DNA from: an uncultured Chloroflexota bacterium
GTDB lineage: Bacteria > Chloroflexota > Chloroflexia > Chloroflexales > Roseiflexaceae
DNA length: 41,588 bases
Direction of reading: 5' to 3'
Assembly: GCA_937876225.1 (NCBI GenBank)
Contig: CALFIC010000161.1
Coordinates: 1-41,588, forward strand
Below are positions 7,588 to 15,864 of this stretch, piece after piece (within the stretch, counting starts at the first letter, position 1; every line of letters begins with the position of its first letter). A model generated the notes under the pieces. That model was not told the origin of the DNA. It did not search any database and saw only the letters and a program-made list of their open reading frames with translations. A program made the translations under genes and the position numbers.

Positions 7588-8802
7588 ATGCGTCGTTTCG
7601 CTCCATTTATCATCATCGGCATTAGTTTGTTAACCATGGCCTGTGGCAGCCTTGGACGTTTGGTCAGTCAAGCCGTGCCCACCCCTGAAGTCATCGTAGT
7701 CACTGCCACCCCCCAAAAAGGCGCCGACCAAGAAGTATCACTCCAACTCACCGAAACCCCAGTTGTAGTCGACGCTACCCCAAAAACCGATACTGTTGTC
7801 GCAACCCCCGAGCCAGCCCCCACCTCGATTGGCGAATCGACGCTAGTAGCTGTACAGTCACGGGGTGTCTTGAATTGTGGTGTCAACGCCGATTTGCCTG
7901 GATTTGGATTCTATGATGCGGTCCGCAAACGCTGGACCGGCTTCGATGTCGATTTTTGTCGGGTCATCGCTGCCGCCGTACTCGGCGACGCCAACAAAGT
8001 CGCGTACATCCCCGTGACCACCAGCGACGGCCCCAACGAACGTTTCACCGCAATCCGCAGTAAATTGGTCGACGTGGTCATCCGCAACACCACTTGGACG
8101 GCGTCACGTGATGGGGCAGGGTTGATGTTTGGACCGACCACATTCCACGACGGTCAGACCTTTTTGGTCACCAAAAAAAGTGGTATCACCAAGCTCGAAG
8201 ATTTACGCGACAAACGGATTTGTGCCAGCGCCGGGACGACGAGTCTCATCAATCTGCGCGATGATTTCGCCGCCCGCGGGATTACTTTTGAAGCCGTCGA
8301 AATCACAGGTGATGCCCTATTCCAAAGCTATCTCGATGGCAAATGTGATGCCGTTACCAGCGATAGTAGTCAATTAGCAGTCCAGCGCGTTAACTTCCCT
8401 AAACCAGACGATCACGTCATCCTCGGCGACCGCATTTCACGCGAGCCCTTGGGTCCGGTGATGGCCGAAGGTGACGATCAGTGGTACGACATCGTCAGCT
8501 GGTCGGTCTATGCCACCATGTACGCCGAAGAGTTGCGGGTTGACCGGAGCAACGTCGACCAAATGTTGACCACCAGCAAAGACCCCCGCGTGTTGCGTTT
8601 ACTCGGTGCCGAAGGCAAAATCGGCGCTCAGTTTGGGTTGGCACCAGACTTCGGCTATCAAATCGTCTCCCAAGTAGGTAATTACGGCGACATCTACAAC
8701 GCCAACCTCGGACCCACGACGATGTTCAATATCGACCGCGGCCCCAACAAAGCCTGGAATCTGGGTGGCGGCGGTGTACTCGCATCGCCACCGTTCCGCT
8801 AA
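7588..8802 (+). CDS. AapJ-like amino-acid-binding lipoprotein (SBP family 3)
   Basis: 404 residues. It begins with a lipoprotein signal, RRFAPFIIIGISLLTMAC, with the lipid-anchored Cys at ~19, followed by a Thr/Pro/Val-rich tether to ~85. The mature domain follows the AapJ/BztA general L-amino-acid-binding pattern: GVLNCGVNADLPGFGFYD, WTGFDVDFCRVIAAAVLGDANKV, NERFTAIRSKLVDVVIRNTTWT, FHDGQTFLVTK, LRDKRICASAGTTS and DGKCDAVTSDSSQLA. It should bind a polar amino acid or related solute outside the membrane. AAGGAG precedes the ATG, and the gap to the kinase gene is only 11 nt, so the two are co-transcribed. No permease or ATPase gene follows; a terminator does. That makes a sensing role with the kinase ectodomain more likely than transport alone (inference). 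Confidence 0.92.
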   Translation: MRRFAPFIIIGISLLTMACGSLGRLVSQAVPTPEVIVVTATPQKGADQEVSLQLTETPVVVDATPKTDTVVATPEPAPTSIGESTLVAVQSRGVLNCGVNADLPGFGFYDAVRKRWTGFDVDFCRVIAAAVLGDANKVAYIPVTTSDGPNERFTAIRSKLVDVVIRNTTWTASRDGAGLMFGPTTFHDGQTFLVTKKSGITKLEDLRDKRICASAGTTSLINLRDDFAARGITFEAVEITGDALFQSYLDGKCDAVTSDSSQLAVQRVNFPKPDDHVILGDRISREPLGPVMAEGDDQWYDIVSWSVYATMYAEELRVDRSNVDQMLTTSKDPRVLRLLGAEGKIGAQFGLAPDFGYQIVSQVGNYGDIYNANLGPTTMFNIDRGPNKAWNLGGGGVLASPPFR

Positions 8803-8829
8803 GCATCTTTACGAATCTTATGGCAAACC

Positions 8830-8869
8830 AAAACAGACCTACTGACATTGATCAGTCGGTCTGTTTTTT
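8830..8869 (+). terminator. Bidirectional terminator between convergent genes
   Basis: A 16-bp stem starting AAAACAGACC and ending GGTCTGTTTT has one mismatch and a 6-nt loop. Its flanking T-run on the plus strand is matched by the A-run at its start, so it can stop both the lipoprotein transcript and the Rieske transcript coming from the other side. Confidence 0.9.
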
Positions 8870-8879
8870 GGCCGCATTA

Positions 8880-9854
8880 TTATGCCACGCCAGCTTTGAG
8901 CCCCAGCTGTGCTAACCAGCGCCGATAGGCGATGGCCACCCGGTCCGAGCGCAAATGCAATTCGGCTTGCATGTCGAGGGGCAACAATTCGGGGCGCTGG
9001 CTTTCGACCACCGCCACATCTTCGGCCAAAATCGCCGCAATCCGGGGCGTGTAATTGGTTTCGAGTAGCGCATGGTCACGCACGGCGCTGGTCGCCACCA
9101 GGAACCACACGGTGCACACCCCATCGTCGTGGGGTGTCAACGTCATCACCATGCCGTTGGTGGCAGCGGGCATGTGTTTGGTGAAGTGGGCAGTATATGC
9201 CCGGTAAGCGTGGTAAGTATAGGTCACACGCCCAGCACTCCCACCGTAAGGATCGGGCTGATAAACCTCGATGGGGTCGCTTTCCACGCCGTCAGCAGTA
9301 ATCCGCGCTTCGTAGTCGCCAAGGATTGGTTTGTTCGGGTCACCCAACACGCCTTCGTGGACAAAGGGAAAGTGGGCGGCGTCGAGGAAGTTTTCGATTA
9401 AGCGTGGTCCATGCGCTTTGATATCACCAAACGGGCCACACACCGCATGCCCGTAGCCCGCTTCGTCCCATTCGGGGAATGGGGGGACATCCTTGGTCGG
9501 TTCGCCCAAACAAACCCACACCAGGTTATAGCGGATGCAGACCTGGTAGACGTCTGTTCGGGCTTTGGCCGGGGGCGTCTGTTCGGGATGCGCCGGCATA
9601 TGCACACATTGGCCGCTGGCATCATAATGCCAGCCGTGATAGGGACACATGATGCAGTCGTTGACGATTTTGCCCAACGAAAGCTTGGCGCCACGGTGAA
9701 TACACAAATCGCGCATGGCGTGAATCACCCCCACAGCTTGCCACAACACCACATCGACGCCGAGCAAACGCGCTTTTTGCACTGTGCCATCGCGAAACAG
9801 TTCAGCCCGCATCACGGGGTGCCAATCGTGGTACAACACCGGATCAAATTGCAT
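8880..9854 (-). CDS. Rieske non-heme iron oxygenase (VanA/demethylase-like alpha subunit)
   Basis: 324 residues from the ATG at 9854, chosen because AAGGAG lies just upstream; an in-frame ATG 14 codons earlier has no such site. The Rieske centre is C51-x-H53 with C70-x2-H73 (CIHRGAKL and CPYHGWHYD). The mononuclear iron site follows in LIENFLDAAHFPFVHEG (bridging D158 with H161 and H166). Length and pattern fit single-component-oxygenase types that demethylate or hydroxylate aromatic acids, betaines or chlorophyll-like molecules; the substrate is not evident. The start codon lies inside the end of the methyltransferase gene (11-nt overlap), implying translational coupling. No ferredoxin or reductase partner is adjacent. 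Confidence 0.9.
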   Translation of the reverse strand: MQFDPVLYHDWHPVMRAELFRDGTVQKARLLGVDVVLWQAVGVIHAMRDLCIHRGAKLSLGKIVNDCIMCPYHGWHYDASGQCVHMPAHPEQTPPAKARTDVYQVCIRYNLVWVCLGEPTKDVPPFPEWDEAGYGHAVCGPFGDIKAHGPRLIENFLDAAHFPFVHEGVLGDPNKPILGDYEARITADGVESDPIEVYQPDPYGGSAGRVTYTYHAYRAYTAHFTKHMPAATNGMVMTLTPHDDGVCTVWFLVATSAVRDHALLETNYTPRIAAILAEDVAVVESQRPELLPLDMQAELHLRSDRVAIAYRRWLAQLGLKAGVA

Positions 9855-10800
9855 TGTCTGCTCCTTCTGATAAAAACGCTGTCCGTAAACCAGCAATCAT
9901 GGCCGGATTGGTGCGGCAACAGCCGCCGATCAGTTGTGCGCCGGCAGCCAGCCACGTCTGTGCAGCCTGCACATAATCGTCACACGTGACGGTACCATGC
10001 CAAGTGCCCGTGGCGCCATCATATGTTTCGCCAGAATTAGGATAAACGACTACTGCTTGGGGCGAATAGGTCCGCAAGGTACGAATGATTTCGGGCATGA
10101 ATTGTGGTGGCGTGCAATTAGCGCCGATAGCTACAATCTGGGGGTATTGACGCAGACAGGTGGCTACATCAACCAATGACTGACCAGCACAGGTCTGACT
10201 ACCACTTTGACAACTCAGACTCATCCAGGCTTCGACGCCGGGGAACTCGGCGAGGAGTTCGGCCAAGGCTTGTGCTTCGACGAGATCGGGGATTGTTTCG
10301 CAGGCGATCAACTCAACACCGGCGTCAACCAAGATGCGCATGCGCTCACGGTGGAAGTGTTTAAGTTCATCGTGCGACAAACCATAATTGCCCCGATACT
10401 CACCGCCATCGGCCGTATAGGCACCATAGGGACCAATCGAACCGGCCACCAATGGACGCAAACGGGTCGTGGTCGCGGCATTGGCACTCCACCACGCATC
10501 ACGGGCTGATTGTGCAATGGAGACTGATGTACGGATGAGTTGCTCGGCTTGGGGTTGTGTCCAACCCCGTGCGAGGAACCCGGCAATCGTCGCCTGGTAG
10601 CTAGCAGTAATCACAATATCAGCGCCGGCGGCGAGGTAGTCGGCATGCACATCGTGGATGAGTTGGGGTTGCGTAAACAGGTAACGTGCCGACCAAAGCG
10701 AATCGTGTAAATCAGCACCGCGGGCTTCCATTTCGGTGGCGAGGGCACCATCGACAATCAAGGGAGTCTGGCGCGCAACGTAATCAGCAAAGTGTGCCAT
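9844..10800 (-). CDS. mmuM: Homocysteine S-methyltransferase (MmuM-like)
   Basis: 318 residues, one TIM-barrel methyltransferase domain of the size of E. coli MmuM. The zinc ligands are the Cys in IGANCTPP and the Cys pair in IGGCCRTNP. The N-terminus PLIVDGALATEMEARGADL, the helix LIHDVHADYLAAGADIVITASYQ and the motif GSIGPYGAYTADGGEYRG are diagnostic. It transfers a methyl group from S-methylmethionine, or another onium donor, to homocysteine to give methionine. It is first gene of a two-gene unit with the Rieske oxygenase, whose start it overlaps. It is divergent from cysD across an 85-nt spacer. The ribosome site is weak (GAAAGA). Confidence 0.92.
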   Translation of the reverse strand: MAHFADYVARQTPLIVDGALATEMEARGADLHDSLWSARYLFTQPQLIHDVHADYLAAGADIVITASYQATIAGFLARGWTQPQAEQLIRTSVSIAQSARDAWWSANAATTTRLRPLVAGSIGPYGAYTADGGEYRGNYGLSHDELKHFHRERMRILVDAGVELIACETIPDLVEAQALAELLAEFPGVEAWMSLSCQSGSQTCAGQSLVDVATCLRQYPQIVAIGANCTPPQFMPEIIRTLRTYSPQAVVVYPNSGETYDGATGTWHGTVTCDDYVQAAQTWLAAGAQLIGGCCRTNPAMIAGLRTAFLSEGADNAI

Positions 10801-10837
10801 GTATCATTCTTTCATCAGTGTGGCGTAATCAGAGAAT

Positions 10838-10858
10838 TCATACGACGTATGATATAAT
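10838..10858 (+). promoter_or_regulatory. cysD promoter with overlapping palindromic operator
   Basis: A consensus extended -10, TGATATAAT (TG 10850-10851, TATAAT 10853-10858), sits 27 nt before the cysD ATG. A perfect 7-bp inverted repeat with a 1-nt centre (TCATACG-A-CGTATGA, 10838-10852) overlaps its TG. A protein bound there would block polymerase. The palindrome may equally control the divergent mmuM gene. No regulator gene is adjacent. Confidence 0.6.
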
Positions 10859-10885
10859 ACAAGCCATATTATCATGGAGTGATGC

Positions 10886-11779
10886 ATGGATCATCTATCA
10901 AATCTCGAAGCGGAAAGTATTTACATTATTCGTGAAGTAGCTGCGTCATTCGAACGCCCCGTAATGATGTATTCCATCGGCAAAGATTCATCAGTGTTGT
11001 TACACCTTGCCCTCAAAGCGTTTTATCCTTCGATACCCCCATTTCCCATATTGCACATTGATACCAGCTGGAAATTCCGCGAAATGATTGCCTTTCGCGA
11101 TCAACGTATGGCCGAGACTGGGATGAAGCTCCTGGTCCATCGCAACGAAGATGCCATTGCAAGAGGCATAAATGTATTTACGCATGGCTCTGGTGTGCAT
11201 ACCGACGAACTCAAAACCGTTGCGTTACGTCAAGCACTCGATTTACACAAATTTGATTGTGCCATCGGTGGGGCCCGGCGCGACGAAGAGCGTTCACGCG
11301 CCAAAGAGCGCATCATGTCCTTCCGTAATCAACATCATCGCTGGGACCCCAAGCGCCAGCGCCCTGAATTATGGCAACTCTACAACACCCGGATTGCCCC
11401 CGGCGAAAGTGTACGGGCCTTCCCCATCAGCAATTGGACCGAACTCGACATCTGGCAATATATCCGCCGCGAAAAAATCCCTGTGGTGCCCCTCTATTTC
11501 GCCAAAATGCGCCCTACAGTGGTTCGTGACGGGCAAATTCTGATGGTTGACGACGAACGTCTGCCACTAAACGACGGCGAAACGCCACAGATGCGCATGA
11601 TTCGTTTCCGTACGCTAGGGTGCTACCCACTCACCGCTGCCGTAGAATCTGAAGCGACCACCATCGAAGAAGTCGTCTACGAAACCCTCAGCGCCAAAAC
11701 CTCCGAACGGGCTGGACGCATGATTGATTATGACAAGCCCGGCTCCATGGAGCAGAAAAAAATCGAAGGGTACTTCTAA
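10886..11779 (+). CDS. cysD: Sulfate adenylyltransferase subunit 2
   Basis: 297 residues, full length for CysD. The PP-loop is YSIGKDSSVLLHLA, followed by the CysD marks ILHIDTSWKFREMIAFRD, GARRDEERSRAKER, FPISNWTELDIWQYIRRE, TLGCYPLTAAVES and the C-terminal GSMEQKKIEGYF. With CysN it makes adenosine 5'-phosphosulfate (APS) from ATP and sulfate in the cytosol. GGAG lies 5 nt before the ATG. The stop TAA overlaps the ATG of the next gene by one base (TAATG), so the two subunits are translationally coupled. Confidence 0.97.
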   Translation: MDHLSNLEAESIYIIREVAASFERPVMMYSIGKDSSVLLHLALKAFYPSIPPFPILHIDTSWKFREMIAFRDQRMAETGMKLLVHRNEDAIARGINVFTHGSGVHTDELKTVALRQALDLHKFDCAIGGARRDEERSRAKERIMSFRNQHHRWDPKRQRPELWQLYNTRIAPGESVRAFPISNWTELDIWQYIRREKIPVVPLYFAKMRPTVVRDGQILMVDDERLPLNDGETPQMRMIRFRTLGCYPLTAAVESEATTIEEVVYETLSAKTSERAGRMIDYDKPGSMEQKKIEGYF

Positions 11780-13647
11780 TGAGCCAAGTCACGCTTGATA
11801 GCACGCGTAGTCTACTTCGCTTTCTGACCTGCGGGAGCGTCGATGACGGCAAATCAACCTTGATTGGCCGTTTGTTGTACGACGCCCAGTTGATTTTTGA
11901 AGACCAATTACGTGGTATCGCCATCGAAAGCCAACGCAAACTGGGTGACGAAGCTGCCCTCGATTTGTCCTTGCTCGTCGATGGGCTCCAAGCCGAGCGC
12001 GAGCAAGGTATCACCATCGATGTGGCCTATCGCTTTTTTTCGACGGCCAAACGGCGCTTCATTGTCGCTGATACCCCCGGCCACGAGCAATACACCCGCA
12101 ACATGGCCACCGGCGCCTCGACCGCTGATTTGGCGGTGTTGTTGGTCGATGCGCGTAAAGGATTATTGGTGCAGACCCACCGCCATAGTTGCATCGCTTC
12201 GTTGTTGGGGATCCGGCACGTCGTGTTGGCCATCAACAAAATGGATTTGGTCGACTTTGACGAGCGAATTTTCCGCACTATCGAGACCCAATATCGCGAA
12301 TTTGCGCGCCAACTGAACTTCACCAGCATCACGGCGATTCCGTTATCAGCCCTCAATGGCGACAACGTCTTTCGCCATAGCAACAACATGCCGTGGTACC
12401 AAGGGTCGACATTTATGAGCTTCCTCGAAGAGGTCGACATCGATGCTACCCGCGAGCCTGAGCCCTTCCGCATGCCCGTGCAATGGGTCAATCGTCCCCA
12501 CCAGGACTTCCGGGGCTTTAGTGGCACGATTGACGGCGGTATGGTAACGGTCGGTGACTTAGTGCGGATTCAGCCAATGGGTACAACGGCGCATATTCAG
12601 CGGATTGCACATTTTGATGGTGACAAAAACTCGGCGGCCCGCGGTGAAGCAGTCACCCTCGTCCTCGACCGCGATGTCGACGTCAGTCGCGGGGCGGTGA
12701 TTTGTAGCGCCGATCAACCGGCATCGATTGCGGAGCGCGTCGAAGCACATGTGCTCTGGATGCACGAAAGCCCCGTTCAACCGGGACGGCAATATTTATG
12801 CAAACTCGGAACCGCTACGGTACCCGCTGTCATCACCAAAATCAACGGCAAAATCGACGTCAATAGCATGCAACGGATTAGTGCCGAACAACTCGACATG
12901 AACGAAATTGGTATTTGTGTGGTGCAATTCGAAAGTCCAATTCCCCACGACGTCTATCCTGCCAATCGGCATACGGGGGGCTTCATTTTCATTGACCGCA
13001 TCAGCAACGAAACAGTGGCTGCCGGCATGATAATTAGCGACGTCAGTGTCGCCCGCAACATCACCTGGCAACAACACGACATCAGCAAAGCCACTCGTTC
13101 AGCCCTCAAAAATCAAAAACCAGGCGTGCTGTGGTTAACCGGCTTATCTGGTGCTGGCAAATCGACCATCGCCAATTTGGTCGAACGGGCACTGGCGGCC
13201 GAAGGCAAGCATACGTACATCCTCGATGGAGACAACATCCGACATGGTCTCAGTAGTGACCTCGGGTTTGCCGCTGCAGATCGCATCGAAAACATCCGCC
13301 GCGTCAGCGAAGTCGCACGATTACTAACCGATGCAGGGTTGATTGTGATTGTATCGCTTATTTCGCCTTATCAAAGCGAACGCGACCGGGCGCGACGCAC
13401 CATTGTGGCCGGCGAATTTATCGAAGTATTCATTGATACGCCACTCGAAGAATGTGAACGTCGTGATCCCAAAGGGCTCTATCGTCGTGCCCGTGCAGGC
13501 GAAATTCGGGGCATGACCGGGATTGATTCACCGTATGAGGCCCCCAGCCATCCCGAAATACACATCGAAACCGTCAACCGCGCTCCTGAAGAATCAGCCA
13601 TCATGATTGTAGAATGGCTACGCACGCATGGCCATTTGCACGCCTAA
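11779..13647 (+). CDS. cysNC: Bifunctional sulfate adenylyltransferase subunit 1 / APS kinase
   Basis: 622 residues. The N-terminal GTPase part (CysN, ~1-430) has the G motifs GSVDDGKSTLIGR, DTPGHEQYTRN and NKMD, followed by two beta-barrel domains. From ~435 an APS kinase (CysC) is fused: the P-loop is GLSGAGKSTIA, then LDGDNIRHGLSSDLGF, DRIENIRRVSEVARL and FIDTPLEECERRDPKGLY. The GTPase drives APS formation by CysD and the kinase part makes PAPS. The PAPS arm and the sulfotransferase just downstream point to sulfation of a cell product. Reduction to sulfide cannot be excluded, but no cysH or sulfite reductase is in the window. Confidence 0.97.
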   Translation: MSQVTLDSTRSLLRFLTCGSVDDGKSTLIGRLLYDAQLIFEDQLRGIAIESQRKLGDEAALDLSLLVDGLQAEREQGITIDVAYRFFSTAKRRFIVADTPGHEQYTRNMATGASTADLAVLLVDARKGLLVQTHRHSCIASLLGIRHVVLAINKMDLVDFDERIFRTIETQYREFARQLNFTSITAIPLSALNGDNVFRHSNNMPWYQGSTFMSFLEEVDIDATREPEPFRMPVQWVNRPHQDFRGFSGTIDGGMVTVGDLVRIQPMGTTAHIQRIAHFDGDKNSAARGEAVTLVLDRDVDVSRGAVICSADQPASIAERVEAHVLWMHESPVQPGRQYLCKLGTATVPAVITKINGKIDVNSMQRISAEQLDMNEIGICVVQFESPIPHDVYPANRHTGGFIFIDRISNETVAAGMIISDVSVARNITWQQHDISKATRSALKNQKPGVLWLTGLSGAGKSTIANLVERALAAEGKHTYILDGDNIRHGLSSDLGFAAADRIENIRRVSEVARLLTDAGLIVIVSLISPYQSERDRARRTIVAGEFIEVFIDTPLEECERRDPKGLYRRARAGEIRGMTGIDSPYEAPSHPEIHIETVNRAPEESAIMIVEWLRTHGHLHA

Positions 13648-13658
13648 GGATGGTGACA

Positions 13659-14654
13659 ATGACCCGCAATATTTTTGGCGCCGTACTAGGTATGCACCGT
13701 AGTGGCACATCGGCCGTCACCCGGGCCCTCAACCTATTGGGAGCAAGCTTACCTGGCGAAATGATGAGCAACACCCATCACAATACCTCAGGGCATTGGG
13801 AGCCACTCGAAGTCGTGGCCATCCACGACCGCCTGTTGGCCGGGCATGGTTTTGTGTGGGATGATCCATTTATCCCCATAAATATTTGTGATGCCCGCAC
13901 GACCGCAACAAGTTCTGCCATCGACGAAATTACTCGGTTTATCAACCAACATGTAGCGTCCAATCCCGTGGCCTTGGTCAAAGATCCCCGTATCTGTCAT
14001 ACCTTACCACTCTGGGAATCACCGCTCACACAAGTTGGATACACGACTGTTGCCATCATGATGCTCCGCAACCCCCTCGAAGTGGCCGCATCACTACAGG
14101 CCCGTGACCAAATGCCCACCCAGGTTGGCTTGCAATTATGGCTCCGCTATACCCTGGCAGCCGAATATCATACCCGCAACCTACCCCGAGTACAATTACG
14201 CTACAGCGACTTGCTCAATGACTGGCAGGCGGCGCTCACACCAGTCACCACGCTACTCAATCTCCCCTTGCCAGCAGTCGATGCAGCACTCGGCCAGCAA
14301 TTAACGGCGTTCTTGGCCAAAGGAGAGCGCCATCACGCCATTGATGACAGCACTCTCGCCAACCATCCCGATATGATAGGTCATGTGGCTACAGTCTATG
14401 CCCTCTGCCAGATGGATATCGCCGCGCCCACTGTCCAACAACAATTCGACCAGATTCGCCAACAATTAGCTCAATCTGATACCGCTATACCAAGCGAAAC
14501 ACAAATCTACTGGAATTATCGCCGCCGTCAGCATTTACACGAAATCACCCAACTTAAAGCTGATATCGAATGGCGTGCCAGCGTGATGGAAGCGCAAACC
14601 AAAGAGATCGATTGGCGCAAATCGGTGATGCAACAACACAAATTAGAGCGCTAG
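13659..14654 (+). CDS. Sulfotransferase-like P-loop protein with C-terminal WR-repeat coiled tail
   Basis: 331 residues from the ATG at 13659, chosen for AAGGA 8 nt upstream; the longer frame overlaps cysNC. The PAPS 5'-phosphate loop is GAVLGMHRSGTSAVTRAL and the 3'-phosphate region MLRNPLEVAASLQARDQ. LVKDPRICHTLPLW and LRYSDLLNDWQAAL also fit sulfotransferases of this bacterial type. After ~285 a charged helix contains near-repeats IEWRASVMEAQ and IDWRKSVMQQ with an 11-13 residue period. The start lies 11 nt behind cysNC, so PAPS production and use are in one operon. The acceptor is probably a polysaccharide, lipid or glycan (inference). Confidence 0.85.
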   Translation: MTRNIFGAVLGMHRSGTSAVTRALNLLGASLPGEMMSNTHHNTSGHWEPLEVVAIHDRLLAGHGFVWDDPFIPINICDARTTATSSAIDEITRFINQHVASNPVALVKDPRICHTLPLWESPLTQVGYTTVAIMMLRNPLEVAASLQARDQMPTQVGLQLWLRYTLAAEYHTRNLPRVQLRYSDLLNDWQAALTPVTTLLNLPLPAVDAALGQQLTAFLAKGERHHAIDDSTLANHPDMIGHVATVYALCQMDIAAPTVQQQFDQIRQQLAQSDTAIPSETQIYWNYRRRQHLHEITQLKADIEWRASVMEAQTKEIDWRKSVMQQHKLER

Positions 14655-14690
14655 TCACGCAGTTTTATGGCGTCAATTTGGCCAAAACGA

Positions 14691-14726
14691 AACCCCCTCA
14701 GCGACAATCTAGTCGCTGAGGGGGTT
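14691..14726. terminator. Bidirectional terminator, perfect 15-bp stem
   Basis: AACCCCCTCAGCGAC pairs with GTCGCTGAGGGGGTT around a 6-nt loop. It lies between the convergent sulfotransferase and DUF1996 genes. An A-rich stretch precedes it (AAAACGA), giving a T-rich tail for the minus-strand transcript. Confidence 0.88.
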
Positions 14727-14736
14727 AATTGTATGC

Positions 14737-15615
14737 TTAGCGGATACGGCCGACCAGTTGCCCAAACGCTGCGGGGTCCCAGGCGTTGAAGAAGTCGGCG
14801 TGCATCGAGTAAATGGAACCTGACGACATGGCGAGTTCGGCAACATTGGCTTGAGCCGGGTAGCGCACCAACATGTCGATGCGGGGCAAGGCGACGGTTC
14901 CGGCAGCACACACCCCATTGACCGCATAGGTGACATGGCTCTTGTGATCAGCTGAATCGAGGTCTTTGCCATTCCAACATTCGGGGAAGCGTACATCGGC
15001 TACCAAATCAGCAGTTTTGGCACACAACGGCGGGGTGCTGGCGACATCACGGGGGGCGTTGCTACAGTACCATGACACCACATTCAAGTCTTGAGCAGCA
15101 GTGGCCTTGGAATTGCCGGCAATCAACATCAAGCCACCAGGATGGGGCATCAAGCGGTTCGAGACACTCTTGGAATAGACAACCGTGACGTTTTTGGGGT
15201 TGATTGCCACACTGCCACGCCACAACTGTGGTACCCAATAGGCCGATGCATCAGATGCAGGAGCACACGTGGTGGCTCGATTGGCGCGGAGTGTTACAAA
15301 CGTCGAGTTTTGGTTGGTAGAGCGATTGCCAAAGAATTGGTGGTAGTGGCTCATCGCTGCCATCCCTGGCATCACAATCGGATCGACATTATTGACTTGA
15401 CCAGTGGCACAATTAACAACAAAGTTTGGTACTACTGCAGGAACGGGGATGCGGGTGGTCTGGGGAGCAGTCTGGGTGGGTTGGGGCGTGGCAGGAGGCA
15501 ACGTGATAGTTGCGGTCGGCTTGGGAGGGATAGGCAATGCGCTGACGGTGGTGATGCTTCCGATGGCGAGTACGACGCCGGTAACCGCAATTCCTAACCA
15601 GTGGTGAATCTTCAT
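14737..15615 (-). CDS. Secreted DUF1996 domain protein
   Basis: 292 residues from the ATG at 15615 (AAGGA 7-8 nt upstream; two earlier in-frame ATGs look less likely). A signal peptide is clear: KIHHWLGIAVTGVVLAIGSITTVSA, then a Pro/Thr linker to ~60. The mature part has the DUF1996 hallmarks: NVDPIVMPGMAAMSHYHQFFGN, APASDASAYWVPQLW, LMPHPGGLMLIAGN, VRFPECWNGKDLDSADHKSHVTY and the closing YSMHADFFNAWD. Conserved His and Cys residues are kept. The family occurs in fungi, actinomycetes and Chloroflexota and has no established biochemical role. Exported. The gene stands alone between terminators. Confidence 0.9.
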   Translation of the reverse strand: MKIHHWLGIAVTGVVLAIGSITTVSALPIPPKPTATITLPPATPQPTQTAPQTTRIPVPAVVPNFVVNCATGQVNNVDPIVMPGMAAMSHYHQFFGNRSTNQNSTFVTLRANRATTCAPASDASAYWVPQLWRGSVAINPKNVTVVYSKSVSNRLMPHPGGLMLIAGNSKATAAQDLNVVSWYCSNAPRDVASTPPLCAKTADLVADVRFPECWNGKDLDSADHKSHVTYAVNGVCAAGTVALPRIDMLVRYPAQANVAELAMSSGSIYSMHADFFNAWDPAAFGQLVGRIR

Positions 15616-15669
15616 CGTTTTGTCCTTCATTGAAAACGGCTTATGGTATACAGACCGCCACGCATCCAT

Positions 15670-15864
15670 AATCGTTCCCTAGTTTTTGTTTAGATTTGAT
15701 GAAGAAAATTGAAAATGGATAATTAAAAATTGAGAATGCAGCATACAAACTTGGAAGCATGTAGTCGAAAGGAAGAAGTACAAAAAGAAAATACAAAGGG
15801 GCGAGACGCAGAGCGTCTCACCCCATCGCCACCCCAACAGCGAAGAATGCGTACCCAATCGAAT
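15670..15864. other. Gene-free AT-rich spacer
   Basis: About 195 nt without a supported gene. The stretch 15705-15740 is AT-rich with near-repeats of AAAATTGAAAATGGAT and AAAAATTGAGAATG. The right part holds the terminator of the small membrane protein gene. No promoter for the DUF1996 gene could be fixed with confidence. Confidence 0.5.
15798..15824 (-). terminator. Terminator of the DUF4405 / small membrane protein unit
   Basis: GGGG-C-GAGACGC and GCGTCTC-A-CCCC form an 11-bp stem with one internal mismatch and a 3-nt loop. On the minus strand it is followed by TTTGTATTTTC. Confidence 0.8.
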
